Assembly: GCF_904849725.1 (NCBI RefSeq)
Contig: NC_058520.1
Coordinates: forward strand, 399,789,993 to 399,853,992
Source of the DNA: Hordeum vulgare subsp. vulgare
Lineage: Eukaryota; Streptophyta; Magnoliopsida; Poales; Poaceae
Reading direction: 5' to 3'
DNA length: 64,000 nucleotides
In this document: positions 1-10,539 of the stretch, piece by piece
Numbering within the stretch: the first letter of the stretch is position 1
Layout of the letters: every line of letters starts with the position of its first letter
Notes under the pieces: generated by a model
What the model saw: only the letters and a program-made list of their open reading frames with translations
Database searches by the model: none
Told to the model about the DNA's origin: nothing
Position numbers and translations under genes: made by a program

Positions 1-303
1 CAATAGATTATAAAAACTAGATAGACAGATTATTAAAAACTCATAATCTACTCTACACCAGCTAAAATCAGATTATGGATTGCTAATGACCCATTACCCT
101 TGCAAAGTTGAAGATTATTACATTCATACCACCGCCACCCTCCTCTTTTTTAAAATAAAACAGAAGGCGAACAGGTCATTAGGCAATGTAAAACTTGGAT
201 GACAGTTTATATAATCTGACCTCCAAACATGTTCACCTGGATTATTTTTATAAACCAGATTATATAATCTATTTTCACAATTCAGATTATCATAATCTAT
301 TGT
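1..303. mobile_element. MITE-like inverted-repeat segment
   Basis: The first 11 bases (caatagattat) are the exact reverse complement of ataatctattg at 293-303, and the block between them is AT-rich with several internal 'agattat/ataatct' pairs. It has no coding capacity. This fits a small non-autonomous DNA transposon, but the left end coincides with the window edge, so the true terminus and any target duplication cannot be seen. It could also be chance palindromic AT-rich sequence inside element A. Confidence 0.35.
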
Positions 304-559
304 GGTTTCAAACAAGGCTTAAGTATAGACTGATTGCACAAGCTAAAGGAGAATACATCCATGTTTACGTCTGCATATAGATTATGTATCGACAAAATAT
401 ATCAGGTGCAATCTTTTCTCTCTATTTTTTCGAGTACACGTTATTTATCCGATGACAATTACTCTGCACAGCGGCATGTTTTATGCAAGATAACTATTTG
501 GTACAAAGATGGCGTTACATTGTGCGCACAGAGCCCGGTCAACTTCCACAACGTCGCGG

Positions 560-575
560 CCCACTCGTGAGTTCA
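560..575 (+). repeat. Dispersed 16-bp repeat, copy 1
   Basis: The 16-mer cccactcgtgagttca recurs at 933-948. Both copies are followed within about 15 bases by a related 'tttaca' stretch. The 304-1430 segment of element A is otherwise noncoding, GC-rich sequence with degenerate internal repeats. Confidence 0.6.
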
Positions 576-932
576 TATCGATTTACATTCCTCTGGCTGA
601 CCAGTGTGTCCACGCCGACATACAACAACATGGCTGCCTCGCATCCGCGTCATTTTCAATTCTGCGGTCGACTCTTGCGTCTACATCATCACGCCGGTGT
701 CGCGCTTGCTCGCTCGAGCCACCCAACGGATGCGCGAGCCGCCATCCCTGCGGCCTGGTCTATACCAGATATGTCAGAAGATCTTCTGACGCTCATCCGT
801 GAAAATTACTAGGTGCTATCCACCTTATTTATTTTATCAGTATAATCTTTATTTTTAGAATAATTACTCTGTCTGTAATATTTTTTCTGTGCGGGACAAG
901 TACTCACTACAAATGTGATATAATATTATGGA

Positions 933-948
933 CCCACTCGTGAGTTCA
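933..948 (+). repeat. Dispersed 16-bp repeat, copy 2
   Basis: Identical to 560-575, with the copies offset by 373 bp. It shows an old local duplication in the noncoding part of element A. Confidence 0.6.
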
Positions 949-1431
949 GCCGGTTTACAATATCCGCGCAACCAGTAAGACTTACAATGACGCGGCCAAC
1001 TCTCATGTCCGCGCAACCAAGGCGGCTTACAATTGCTCGCCCGTACGGGCCGCCCAATAGACGGATGCGAGACGCCGACCTCGGGGTCCGGACGACATCA
1101 ACATATTGGTGCGGTGCTGCTTATACGAGTCGCCCAACAGACGTGCGCAATCCGCCGTTCCCATGGTCCAATCTACATCAACACATCAGGAGATTTCTTC
1201 ATTACAATAAGTGGCTTGATATCCCGGAGATGGAGAGGGTAACAACATGTTTCTCTACCGTCTTTTGCCACAATCAAGTATGGAGAATCTCGAGCCGCCT
1301 CCTTGAGTCGACCTAAGACTCGGGGGCTACATAGACATGGCTCGCTAGATCCAACCAGGCTGAATAATTCAAGAAAACCGGGTCATTGCAGGCAAGATAA
1401 CCCGGCCCCGAGGACTATTGACTCATGGGCG

Positions 1432-1806
1432 GGCATTTTAAAGTCGCCCAAGAAGACGAGTCTCCATGATGCACCGTTCAAACATGGGTGCCCTGCTTCA
1501 TTGGCAGGCATTTTAAAGTCGTCCAAGAGGAAGAGTCGTCATGATGCGTCGTTCAAACATGGGTGCCCTGCTTCATTGGCAGGTATTTTAAAGTCGCCCA
1601 AAAGGACGAGTCGCCACGATGCCTCGTTCAAACATGGGTGCCCTGCTTCATTGGCAGGCATTTTAAAGTCGCCCAAGAGGACGAGTCGCCATGATGCGTC
1701 GTTCAAACATGGGTGCCCTGCTTCATTGGCAGGTATCTTAAAGTCGCCCAGGAGGATGAGTCGCCACGATGCGCAGTTCAAACATGGGTGCCCGGCTTAA
1801 TGGCAA
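1432..1806 (+). repeat. Tandem array, five 75-bp units
   Basis: Units start at 1432, 1507, 1582, 1657 and 1732, each exactly 75 bp. The core reads 'ggcattttaaagtcgccc' and each unit ends with 'cttcattggca'. Because 75 is a multiple of three, one plus-strand frame (1303-1800) stays open and would give a 25-residue repeat containing 'GILKSPKRTSRHD'. The minus strand is also open over 1539-1781. The position, between the expected pol end and the 3' LTR, suggests noncoding repeat expansion rather than a gene. Translation is not supported by any start context. Confidence 0.9.
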
Positions 1807-1813
1807 GAATTCA

Positions 1814-2311
1814 TGGTTAAACATGCATGTCTGCGTGATGCTACCCCGAACTCCATGTACTCCGTTTCATGATAAGTCAATCCATATGAACCCTGAACTT
1901 ATCCGGGTTAAAACATCGACTGGTCGTGAGTGCCGGCTTACAGAAAGCGAGGATACTCCATGTGCCATTAAGCCACCTTCTTGGTCAAACCTGCCTGTTT
2001 GCATGACGCTACTCCGAACCCAGCGTACTCTCGATATGTCAATCCAGTTGGACCCTGAACTATCCAAGTTAAAACATCGATTGGTCGTGAGTGCTGGCTT
2101 ACAGAAAGCGAGGATATTCCATGGGCTATTAAGTCGCCTTCTTTGAAACTTGGTTAAACCTGCCTGTGTGCATGATGCTACTCCGAACCCCGTGTACTCT
2201 TGATAAGTCATCCATTTGGCCCTGACTTCCAGGTTAAAACATTGATTTGGTAGTGAGGGCCGGCTTACAGAGAACAAGGATAAACTAGTGGCTATCAAGC
2301 TAGTTTCATTG
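1814..2311 (+). repeat. Three degenerate ~168-bp tandem units
   Basis: Units begin near 1814, 1983 and 2151. Each has the same order of blocks: 'gttaaacctgcctgt', 'gatgctactccgaac', 'ccctgaac', 'gttaaaacat' and 'ggcttacagaaagcgagga'. The units are clearly diverged. The array directly follows the 75-bp array and belongs to the same noncoding region of element A. Confidence 0.8.
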
Positions 2312-2815
2312 AATAAGTTTCAAGTCTCATATACTAGCACTATTCTGTCATATACATGCATCATCTTTCATTGCATCATGCATCATACATACATATCATG
2401 CTGGTCTTCAAACCGGGTCAAAGCATAAATTCTTGCAGGTGCAAATAAATCTTTGAACAGCCAATTTGGCTGGATATTCATCATGGTTTATCTTAACCAG
2501 TGTTAAATGATTGGAGTTTTTAAGCCAGCTCGGAAGAATTGACTATTGTCGAAGAGCCGCCCTATCACATATAATGACAAGTCATCTAATTGACCGGCCC
2601 TTGGATTTCTTCAACTTGTGCTTTGTAGTAAACTACAACACTTATGGATTTTTCAAACATATGGATTTCTCAAGGATATATTTGCCGGGTTACATTGCAA
2701 ACCACGGTCAAGGATTTCTTTTATCACAAAGGCATCATCTACTCACAGACTGGATATGATTTTATTCTACAATGGAAGGAATAGTCCCGAGTTGCTGCAG
2801 GCACACAACCCGACA

Positions 2816-3380
2816 CTTGGGGGCTACATTATTCAAATCAAGATTACATCAAAGTATGAAAGTCCCATGTCGCTGCAAGCATGCACCATGACACTTGGGG
2901 GCTAATGCAATCTGCTTTTCAAATCATCACATCATCAACATGCCCCGCTACCTCAAGGAGATAAGCCGGCCTTGGAGGGCTACAGGTTGAGCATTATTCA
3001 AGTATGGATTCAAGGAAGAACCGGCTCATCATTTTTATAATGACCCGACCCTTGGGGGCTACACCTTGCTGCTCAAGGTTACATCATCAGATTTACAAAG
3101 TCCCTGCTCATTATTGCATAATGACCCGACCCATGGGGGCTACATCATATGATGTTTTATTTTCAAAGGAGAAGAACGTGGAAGTCTCGAGTCGCTACAA
3201 GCAATCGACCTGTCACTTGGGGGCTACACTATTCAGATCATAACCCCTAAAGTCTGAGGTTTCCACAGGCAAGACAACCCGGCATTTGGGGGCTACATCA
3301 CTAAGTTGTTTAAAGATCATGAGGTTCAAATTGAAGATCCAGCCCATCACACACTGATGACCTGGCCCTTGGGGGCTACA
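2816..3380 (+). repeat. Array of eight 'cttgggggctaca' units, ~80-bp period
   Basis: The motif 'cttgggggctac', exact or nearly so, occurs at about 2816, 2894, 2971, 3051, 3132, 3216, 3285 and 3368. Spacing is 69-84 bp. Units share 'gacccgac' or 'aacccgg' before the motif. The last related copy, 'acctcggggctaa', is the polypurine tract directly before the 3' LTR (3859-3871), so the array looks like multiplied tract copies. 2312-2815 and 3381-3858 hold no further repeat or gene that I can see. Confidence 0.85.
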
Positions 3381-3858
3381 AGTAATATGGATATATCAAA
3401 AAGTTGAAGAGCACATTTCATTTCATCATGACGGTGAAGCATTGAAAGACTGGCTTAACATCACACGGATTTCTTTATCCCCAATAATTCGATATAGTCA
3501 ATTGGAGTTTAGTTGTTTGACGGGGCATTACCAATAATCATGACCCGCAATTAGCAATCATGACCAGCCATTGTCAATCATAACCCGCCGGAGCAAGAGA
3601 AGCTGGTTCAACATTGTGTGGATTTCTTATTCCCCAAATTTTCATCAAGCCAAAGCATTGGAGGCCGACTCAATGGCATATGTATTTTATTGAAAAGGAC
3701 ACGTACCAACAAGATGATTGTGAAGACGACTCGTTATTATGAAGAAGAAACCCGGATTTTTCAAGGAGCCACTTCAGTAAATCAAGCCGCTAGAGGAGCA
3801 AGCCGGTCCCTTAACATATTTATTATTTCAGGATCTTACCATGAATAAATTCAAGCTA

Positions 3859-3871
3859 ACCTCGGGGCTAA
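3859..3871 (+). other. Polypurine tract of element A
   Basis: 'acctcggggctaa' ends immediately before the TG of the 3' LTR at 3872, the position where plus-strand DNA synthesis is primed in LTR retrotransposons. It is interrupted by pyrimidines, as is usual in this lineage. Confidence 0.65.
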
Positions 3872-4513
3872 TGTCGGGGATATACCCCGCAGTGTAGCCC
3901 GGCTTGAAGTATGACCCGCCAAGGACTTGGCAACTCACCGGTGACTCAGCAGTGACCTGGCGGGCGACTCATACTTGACCCCACATGCGACTTAGATAAA
4001 TGACGAAGGCCCAAGGCCCGGCGTATACCCTGGCATAAGGCGGCTCATAGAGAGGCCAGGAGGGCCGGCTCACAAGATAAGGCCCAAGAAGAGGAGAGAC
4101 TCCCTCACAAAGGAAACAAGACTCGGATTAGGATTCAAAAGAGACTAGTCTTATTCCTACTCCTAGTAGGACTCTACATATAAACCTACCCCTTCCACTT
4201 ATATAAGGAGGGGTAAGGCACCCCAAGAGGGACAAGATTCACAACTTAGGTCTAGACAAGACAAATCATGAGATAGACAGATTAGACACCCACGAGATTA
4301 GAGGTGGCGAATCTGCACCCTTGTAATCGAGATCATCATATTCATTAATGAAACACAAGCAGGACGTAGGTTTTTACCTCCATCGGAGGGGCCGAACCTG
4401 GGTAAATCCGCGTCTCTCGATTCCGACCAACCCCTCTCAAGCCGCCACATGGTTGCGATGGCCTCACACCTAAGTCCTTGCACGACGACATATGTCGCGA
4501 CAAAACCACGACA
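3872..4513 (+). mobile_element. 3' LTR of element A
   Basis: The 642-bp LTR starts tgtcggggata and ends aaaaccacgaca. It contains a TATA-like site 'acttatataagg' at 4197-4208. The polypurine tract lies on its left, and on its right a foreign minus-strand reading frame resumes. There is no second copy in the window for comparison. Confidence 0.8.
4197..4208 (+). promoter_or_regulatory. TATA-like box in the LTR of A
   Basis: 'acttatataagg' lies in the middle of the LTR, consistent with the U3 promoter of an LTR retrotransposon. Assigned from sequence alone. Confidence 0.5.
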
Positions 4514-4840
4514 CATGCCTTGCTGCTGGTTCATGTTCGACCTTTGGAATTGATCCATGAGTCCTTGCATAAACTGGTGGTTCAGTTCAAAATGTTGGAT
4601 GATCCCTGCCATATATTCAGGAGGCGGGGGTGGTGCATCGTTGGCGGGGCCACGGGGGCAGCCAGCTGGTCTAACCATCCTGCTAAATATTTAACAGGGG
4701 TAGTTTGGCTTAATGTAATTGCAAAGGCATTGTAGTCATTCATGAAGTAATCAAGCATGACGAAAGGGAAATGCGATAGATACTTCATAGTAGTTGAGTT
4801 CGACATACAGACCCATACATAAGTTCGATTCCAAACCATC
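4514..4840 (-). pseudogene. Gag-like fragment of element B
   Basis: The minus-strand frame around 4514-4678 encodes a proline-rich stretch (PPPPPEYMAG) followed by a Phe/Met/Gln-rich helix-like segment (FELNHQFMQGLMDQF). This style is common in Gypsy gag proteins of Triticeae. The frame is cut exactly at 4514 by the LTR of A. Upstream (4680-4840) the frame has stops. Function would be capsid assembly, but this copy is dead. The assignment is by resemblance only. Confidence 0.55.
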
Positions 4841-5249
4841 GATTACAAATTCGAAATTTGGCGATAACCTGGACGCATTAGACGATAACCTGGACTCACT
4901 AGGCGGCACGCATGGACGCGGTCGAAGAGTACCACAACGAGACATAGCGATAAGGCTACATCAATGTCGGGGAAAACAATCAAAGCTAGGTTGCTGTCGG
5001 TAGAAGGTAGGAACAGGACCCTGCGTTCCGTGGTGACTCTGGTGTGGGTACCGCATCCAATCGGGGAGCAGAGGTCCAAGTGCAGGGGTACTACCCCCCA
5101 ACATCAGTCCACTCAAGACCTGGTGGTAGCTCTGTCCTGCTCGGCTCGAGGATATGCGCAGGGTGGACCCTCGGGTGGACTGTTGGCTGTAGTTATGTCA
5201 GCGCGTCGTAAAGACGGGCACGCGTAGCGTACGGCTCCACAGTCAAAGC

Positions 5250-5725
5250 TCAAAAAGCACGATCCAATGCCTCCATGTACTGCACCAGAACCTGTTCGTC
5301 GTAGCAACGCGTCATGTAGGGGGCGCAGATAGTGACGTAGGACCGGTAGTCGCGCTCCCGAACACGAGTAGTGTAGGCAGTGAGATCAGACCCAGTGTCA
5401 TCCCCAACAGGAGCATACGGGATGTTTCTGAAAGCACACCCCTCCAGGTGAGGGTACGCTCCACGGAGACGGGTGATAGTGATATAGGCCGCATCATGGA
5501 CGGCCATCTCGATCGACAATCCAATACCGAAGAAGGTGTGGCGCTCGCAGGTGGAGTTGCCCATATGATCAAAGATGCGAACCTCAGCCTGGTACTGGTA
5601 CTGGTTGAACTCGTGGAAGTCCTCGTACATAGTGTACTCGGGGTACTAGCGATATCCAGCCTGGTCAAGAGGTCGACCAAAATGGCCAGGAACCCGGTCG
5701 TCTCAGTGGCCAGTGTCAGGCGCAC
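5250..5725 (-). pseudogene. N-terminal domain of the element B polyprotein, unknown function
   Basis: The minus-strand frame at 5250-5630 reads as real protein (126 aa). It is rich in aromatic and acidic residues, with segments such as EVRIFDHMGNSTCERH and AYITITRLRGAYPHLEG. A frame-shifted continuation upstream (5640-5725) matches the style of the same protein. I recall similar predicted proteins as widely repeated in wheat, but I know no function. It lies between the leader and the gag-like part, so it may be an N-terminal extension of gag. At least one stop near 5650 and frame breaks downstream (4840-5250) make it a pseudogene. Confidence 0.5.
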
Positions 5726-5739
5726 GTGCTATCCTGCGG

Positions 5740-6052
5740 GACGCATATGAAAAGAAAGATTCAAGGATATCAAATTACAGTGTGTGTAATATATTATCAG
5801 AAGAATAAGAGTAGATAGTCTAGCCCTCCGGGTCGATGTGATTACGAGAACCTAATGTTCGAGTTAGTACCTTCTTCAACCCGGAAGAGAGGAGAGAGTA
5901 GAACCCAAAGTATAGAAAAGGAGTAAAAGACACTAATACCACCCAATTGAGATGTGGGCCCATAAGCCACAACATCAAAGTTAGTAAGTTTTTCAAACAC
6001 TAGACTCAACTTCGCCCAAGGAGTTGAAAAGGGGGCTACCTACAGGCAGTTG
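5740..6052 (-). other. Leader region of element B
   Basis: This noncoding stretch lies between the primer-binding site and the first coding-like sequence on the minus strand. It is purine-rich on the plus strand, and I see no gene in it. Confidence 0.5.
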
Positions 6053-6064
6053 GCTCTGGTACCA
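6053..6064 (-). other. Primer-binding site of element B
   Basis: The minus strand reads TGGTACCAGAGC, one base from the standard plant initiator tRNA-Met complement TGGTATCAGAGC. It lies three bases inside the LTR end at 6068. This fixes the element's orientation as minus and identifies 6068-9927 as its 5' LTR. Confidence 0.85.
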
Positions 6065-6067
6065 ACT

Positions 6068-9000
6068 TGTGGCGCCCTCGATTTGATCGTACGCTAATCA
6101 TACACGCAAATGCGTACGACCAAGCTCAAGGACTCACAGGAAGATATCACAACACGACTCTAGACACAAAATAAAACATACAAGCTTCATATTACAAGCG
6201 AGGGGCCTCAAGGGCTAGAATACAGACGCTCGATAGACACACAAGTCAGCGGAAGCAACAAATATCTGAGTACAGACACTAAACATGAGGTGCCTTAGAG
6301 AAGGCTAGTATTAAAGATACAATGATCGAACGAGACGAGGCCTCCTTCCTAGGAGCCTCCTAACTACTCCTGGTCTTCAGCGGCCTCCACGTAGTAGTAG
6401 GCATCGTTGGGGTAGAAGTCATCGTCGGCGGGATACTCCATCTCCTGGGCTCCATCATCTGGTCGCAGCAACGGATCAAGGGGATAAAAGGGGGGAGCAA
6501 AGCAACGATGAGTACTCATCCAAAGTACTCGCAAGACTGACATCATAACTATGCTAAGTATGCAACCATATCAAAGGGAGGGGTTTATATGTGGACTGAC
6601 TGCAGCAATGCGAGAATAGAGAGAGAAGGCCTGGTCCTATCAAAGACTAGCATCTTCAGGTGTCTTGCAGCAATAGACGAGAGTAGAATAGGTAACACAA
6701 TTAAATAGTCATATTGTTGCAGCAATAATTAAATGAGGTCACGCCCATAGATTCACCCTCGACTCCCTGCGAGGAGGCAATCCTGGAGCAACTATTTCCA
6801 GTTCAATAAAAGGTGTAGTTGTATAAGATCAGGGCACAACTCCAAGTCGTCCTGTAACTGTGGACACGACTATCTGAATAGTTAATTTTCATCCCTGCAG
6901 GGGTGCACCAAGTTTCCCGTCACGCTCAATAACACTCTGGCCACACACACTTTTCTGGGTCCTGCCCAGCCTCGGAATATCTACACGTCGCAGCCCCACC
7001 TAAGTTCAAGAGAGAGGCCAGCCCGCTGGTCTAAATCCTAAGCACAAAGGGGTCGTCGACCCACTTGCCCTCTGTGCTCCTGCACGATGCAAGGGCAGCC
7101 GATATCAGTCTTAGCACCCCTTAATACAAGCGCGATGCATCTCGGGACCACTCGGGCGCGCTGCTCCATTGCTGACATGTGAAGAGCTTCGGCTGATACC
7201 ACAACGCCGAGTACCCATAACCTCTCCCGCGTAGCCGGATAGTGCGAAAAGGTCTCCGATCAACCCAGATCAAATACCCAAATCAATTAAAAATTTAATT
7301 CACTCATCTACACATCCACGCGGGAATCCACTCGCCTAACATTATTTATCAATGTTCCGAGTAACATGGTCAAGTAATTGTGTGGTTGTAACATCGGGGG
7401 GGGGGGGATCCGAGGCATCAGCCTCGTTGGATTCTGAACGATGTAACCATCAAGGTGGACTTAGAGGAATCACCCTCGAGGGTCTCACACTTGAGGGCTT
7501 GCACGATAGAGTCATCGCCGGGAGTGGTGAAGGAGGAATCACCCTCAATAACCACGACCGACTAGCTGCACTACAGAGATACCATCATGAGTACTTCGCG
7601 AGGTGTCACCCTCGGTACCCAATAGTAGCTCCGCAGCGTCGTGCAACTAATGGGGTGTAAGTGTTGTGTCGGGTCTTGGCTCGTCGATCAAGGATCAAGA
7701 CTTGACAATAAAGCGTGTCAACTGGACTAAGGGGTCAGAGGGGAGGACCGCTCCACCTATACTAAGCAGTTTAAAAGGTGCGGTACCGAAAGTAGCAGTT
7801 CATCAAAATTAGGCTATGCATCACATATAGGAGCTAACTACAACAGTAGCAAAAATTCTAATGCAAGCATGAGGGGGAGAGAATAGGCGATATAGGGATG
7901 ATCAAGGGGGGTTTGCTTGCCTTGTTGCTCTGCGGCAAAGGGCTGGTCGTCAGGAGGGTAGATGTACCTGGCAGCAGCGTCAGTCTCGGGGTCTACTGGT
8001 AAGAAGAGGGGGAAGAAACAATAAATAATAGCAAGAGTGCAACACTAAGCATGACATGGCAATATGCAGGTCTAGGCATGAGCTAGACGTGTCGGGAAAA
8101 TATCAGATGGAATTTCCCGAGTCTTTGGCTACTACCGGTCTGACGAAAAACGATGGAAAAGTTCCACGTTTGCTATGCTAGGGCCGCGTGACAAACGAAC
8201 GGATAACATGTCTCGGCTCATCTCGTTCTACTCATCAACTTTCATGTTCAAAATATTTTCATCTGAGCCACAGTTTATTTTATATTAATTTTTAAAGTTT
8301 TAATAATACTCTGGAATTAAAACAGATTAAATTAAATCAATTAAATGCAATTATGAAATCAACATAATGTCATGCTCACATCAACAGTCAACACGGTTGT
8401 TGACTAGTCAAAATGCCCAGTGGGTCCCATGTGTCATAAACACGTTTATTAATTAAGATTTTATTAAGACTAATCAGGTTATCTAGTGGGGTGGGACCCA
8501 CCTGTCATACTGTTTAGGTTAATTAATTAGCAGAATTAATTAACAGCTTTTAATTAATTTTTCTATTTGATCTAAAACATTATTAACTAATTAACACAGT
8601 AATTAACTAGTCTAATTAATACTTAATTATCTAATTAACTAATTAACTAATTAATTACTTAATATAACTAATTAATCATCTATTATTATTAATATTTGTT
8701 ATTATCATAAAAAAATAACAGTTTAGAGGGGGGTCGTGGGCCCCCTCTACCATATAGAGTGGGGGGAAGGTGGCCCCACACGACATTGGCCCACGGGGGT
8801 AGTGGGGGTGGTTAGCCCCCCACTAACCAAATCAGCCAGGAAGGGGAGACAGGCCCCGACGAGGGGCTAGGGCGAGCCGGCACCGGCGGTCAACGGCTCT
8901 AGGGGCTCGCCGGCAGCCAGGGCCGGTGGGAGGGGCGAGGCCCCGGTGGACAACGGCGACAGGAAGGGAAGGAGGCAGGGTGGCTCACATCGAGCCGGTA

Positions 9001-9927
9001 GAGGTGCAAAGCGAGCTCGAGGGAGGGCGGCGGCCGACGACGGTGGGGAGGCAAGGTGGCGTTCCGGTGACGGAGGCGGTCAGGGCCGGCGTCGTGGCGG
9101 TTCGAGGAAGGGGCGAGGAGGCCCCGTGGCATGGCGGCCCACGGTGGTCGAGGGTGGCGTCGGTGGCCGGTGGAGGCGGCCCGAGGAGATCCGGCGGGGT
9201 CGGGTCCGGCGCCGGCCGGTGTCGTGGTGGCCAGAGGGAGATCGGGCAACGGGAAGTGGAACGGAGCGAGGCTGGCGATGGGAGGTCGAGCGAGGCTGGC
9301 GAGGGAGCAATGGGGCTGGGCTCGAACGGGGCGTGGGGTGGAGCGGCGAGGGCGAGCTGGAGCAAGGGAGGAAGGGTCGAGGGCCGACGGGGCAATGAGC
9401 CAGGGGCTCGGTCGAGCGAGGGAAACGGGGCGCGAGGGGCGAGGAACGACGGGCTAGCTCCCCTCGTTCGATCTGGCGGCGGGGTGAGGAAGTGGGGAGG
9501 GGCTCGCTTATGGTTTTCCTGGGGGTCTTATACCCGCAGGTGGAGGTGGGCCGGTTGGGGCTGGGGTGGGCTGGTCACCTGGGCCGGCTGGCCTAGTTGG
9601 CGAGGGGTTTTCCTTTTTTATTTTTATTTTTTTACTTTTAACAGTTTCTATTTTATTTATTTAGAGGCTCTAATTTACTTTCAAAAATGCCCGCTCCAAA
9701 TTTATAAAATCTTAGGGAATATTTGTAGCCCATCCAACATTTTTATTTTCAGTTTCACAGAACTTTTAAATCCACTTTTCGGACGAATTCAATTTGCAAC
9801 GAAATTGAACGGGGTTTGAACCGACGCAAGTTCAACAATAGTAACCATGGTGACATGGCATCCTTAGCACAGGATTAATGTAGCCTAATTACCTAAATTT
9901 ACTATAGCAAAAGCTGAGGATGTCACA
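6068..9927 (-). mobile_element. 5' LTR of element B (3.86 kb)
   Basis: On the minus strand it starts TGTGACATCC and ends GGCGCCACA. The composition is patchy: a 12-base G run at 7396-7407, an AT-rich block of 'ttaattaa' units at about 8270-8720, and a GC-rich block at about 8860-9600. The GC-rich block opens long frames on both strands (for example 8926-9819, +) that I consider noncoding. Two segments resemble solo LTR G: 7895-7932 to 20485-20520, and the 'catacaagctt' area near 6180 to that near 19066. B and G therefore belong to related families. Confidence 0.8.
8270..8720. repeat. AT-rich block inside the B LTR
   Basis: Dense 'attaattaactaa' low-complexity sequence spans about 450 bp and is followed abruptly by a very GC-rich block. 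It may be matrix-attachment-like or slippage-prone sequence. No gene is present. Confidence 0.6.
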
Positions 9928-10361
9928 GCTACAACGGAGCTCTAGATGGTCTCCCGTTGGAACACAGACTTATGGCAGCGTAATAAGTGTTATAGGACCT
10001 CCCTCGATGTTTTTAGGGTAGATAGGAATTTATAGGCCGGACAACGGGGTCTCCCCTAGGGTGCACCCTGTTGGTTTGTCGGGCCCTCATGCACCCTCCT
10101 GCCTCCTTCCGATGTTCCATGGTCTTGTTTTGGTCCATAAAAATTCACATAAAGTTTCACGTCAATTGGACTTCGTTTGGTACTGAAAACCTGAAAAGTG
10201 GAAAAATACGCAGAAAACACCAACTGTCACTGGGCACCGAGTCAATAGGTTAGTGCTCAAAAATAATATAAATTGGTAGATAAGTACATAAAAAGTGTTA
10301 TAAAATTATAACATAATATCATGGAACAATAAAAATTTAAAGATACATTGGAGACGCATCA
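9928..10361 (-). mobile_element. Fragment C: 5' end of an Athila-type LTR, minus strand
   Basis: Read on the minus strand from 10361 it starts TGATGCGTCTCC. It then carries the usual Athila-LTR blocks: 'attgttccatg', 'actaacctattga', 'cagtaccaaacgaagtccaa' and a TATA-like 'cctataaattcc'. It is cut at 9928 by element B, so the rest of this LTR probably lies beyond the left edge of the window. Confidence 0.75.
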
Positions 10362-10477
10362 GGTGATAGGACTCAGGTCATCGGCCTGTGGAGGTCGGAG
10401 GTAAGTGTCTTCGCAATTTGCCCTAAATGCATCTTCAAGGTCTTCCCTACTACCAATAAAATGAGGAGGCAGAGTCT
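10362..10477 (-). pseudogene. Fragment D: TAT-type Gypsy gag remnant
   Basis: The minus strand has an uninterrupted frame of about 38 codons including LPPHFIGSREDLED and CEDTYLRPPQADDL. This resembles the middle of the Gag of TAT-lineage Gypsy elements in Triticeae. It is only 116 bp long and is sandwiched between the LTR start of C and the LTR start of E. It may belong to the same disrupted gag as fragment M (62369-62869), which has the same orientation. Confidence 0.55.
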
Positions 10478-10539
10478 TGATACGTATCGAATGTATCTAT
10501 AATTTTTTATTGTTCCATGCTATAATATTATCATTATAG
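10478..10539 (+). mobile_element. 5' LTR of E, segment 1
   Basis: It begins tgatacgtatcga and continues 'attgttccatgctataatattatc', the standard start of this Athila LTR type (compare 53244 and 62870). The LINE insertion interrupts it at 10540. Confidence 0.8.
10525..10539 (+). repeat. Target-site duplication of LINE F, left copy
   Basis: atattatcattatag here matches atattatgattatag at 17687-17701 with one mismatch in 15. Target-primed insertion of a LINE leaves such a duplication. Confidence 0.85.

Larger units (their letters stand above)
1..4513 (+). mobile_element. Element A: 3' part of a TAT-like Gypsy LTR retrotransposon
   Basis: This is the 3' noncoding region and 3' LTR of a plus-strand LTR element. 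Its gag-pol and 5' LTR lie left of the window. Repeated 'cttgggggctaca' motifs, a polypurine tract and an LTR running from TG to CA (3872-4513) define it. Such repeats are typical of grass TAT-lineage Gypsy elements. The right flank (4514 onward) is minus-strand gag-like coding sequence of element B, so A was inserted into B. The first five flanking bases are catgc; the matching left duplication is outside the window. The open frames at 483-812 and 987-1316 look like chance. Confidence 0.75.
4514..9927 (-). mobile_element. Element B: long-LTR retrotransposon, minus strand, 5' part
   Basis: Read on the minus strand, it has a 3860-bp 5' LTR (9927 down to 6068), a tRNA-Met-type primer-binding site, a leader and a gag-like region. 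The gag-like region runs to 4514, where element A interrupts it. The rest lies left of the window. The very long LTR and weak coding capacity recall the large-LTR, non-autonomous (LARD-like) elements of Triticeae. The superfamily is probably Gypsy, but no RT is visible to prove it. The right flank is 9928-9932 gctac. Confidence 0.75.

Noticed and set aside
1432..3380. Regular repeats that could suggest a CRISPR array or satellite
   Set aside because: Units are directly adjacent or diverged with no unique spacers, within a plant retrotransposon.
8926..9819. 297-codon open frame and overlapping antisense frames
   Set aside because: Lies in the GC-rich part of the B LTR. It is low in complexity, open in several frames at once, and shows no domain.
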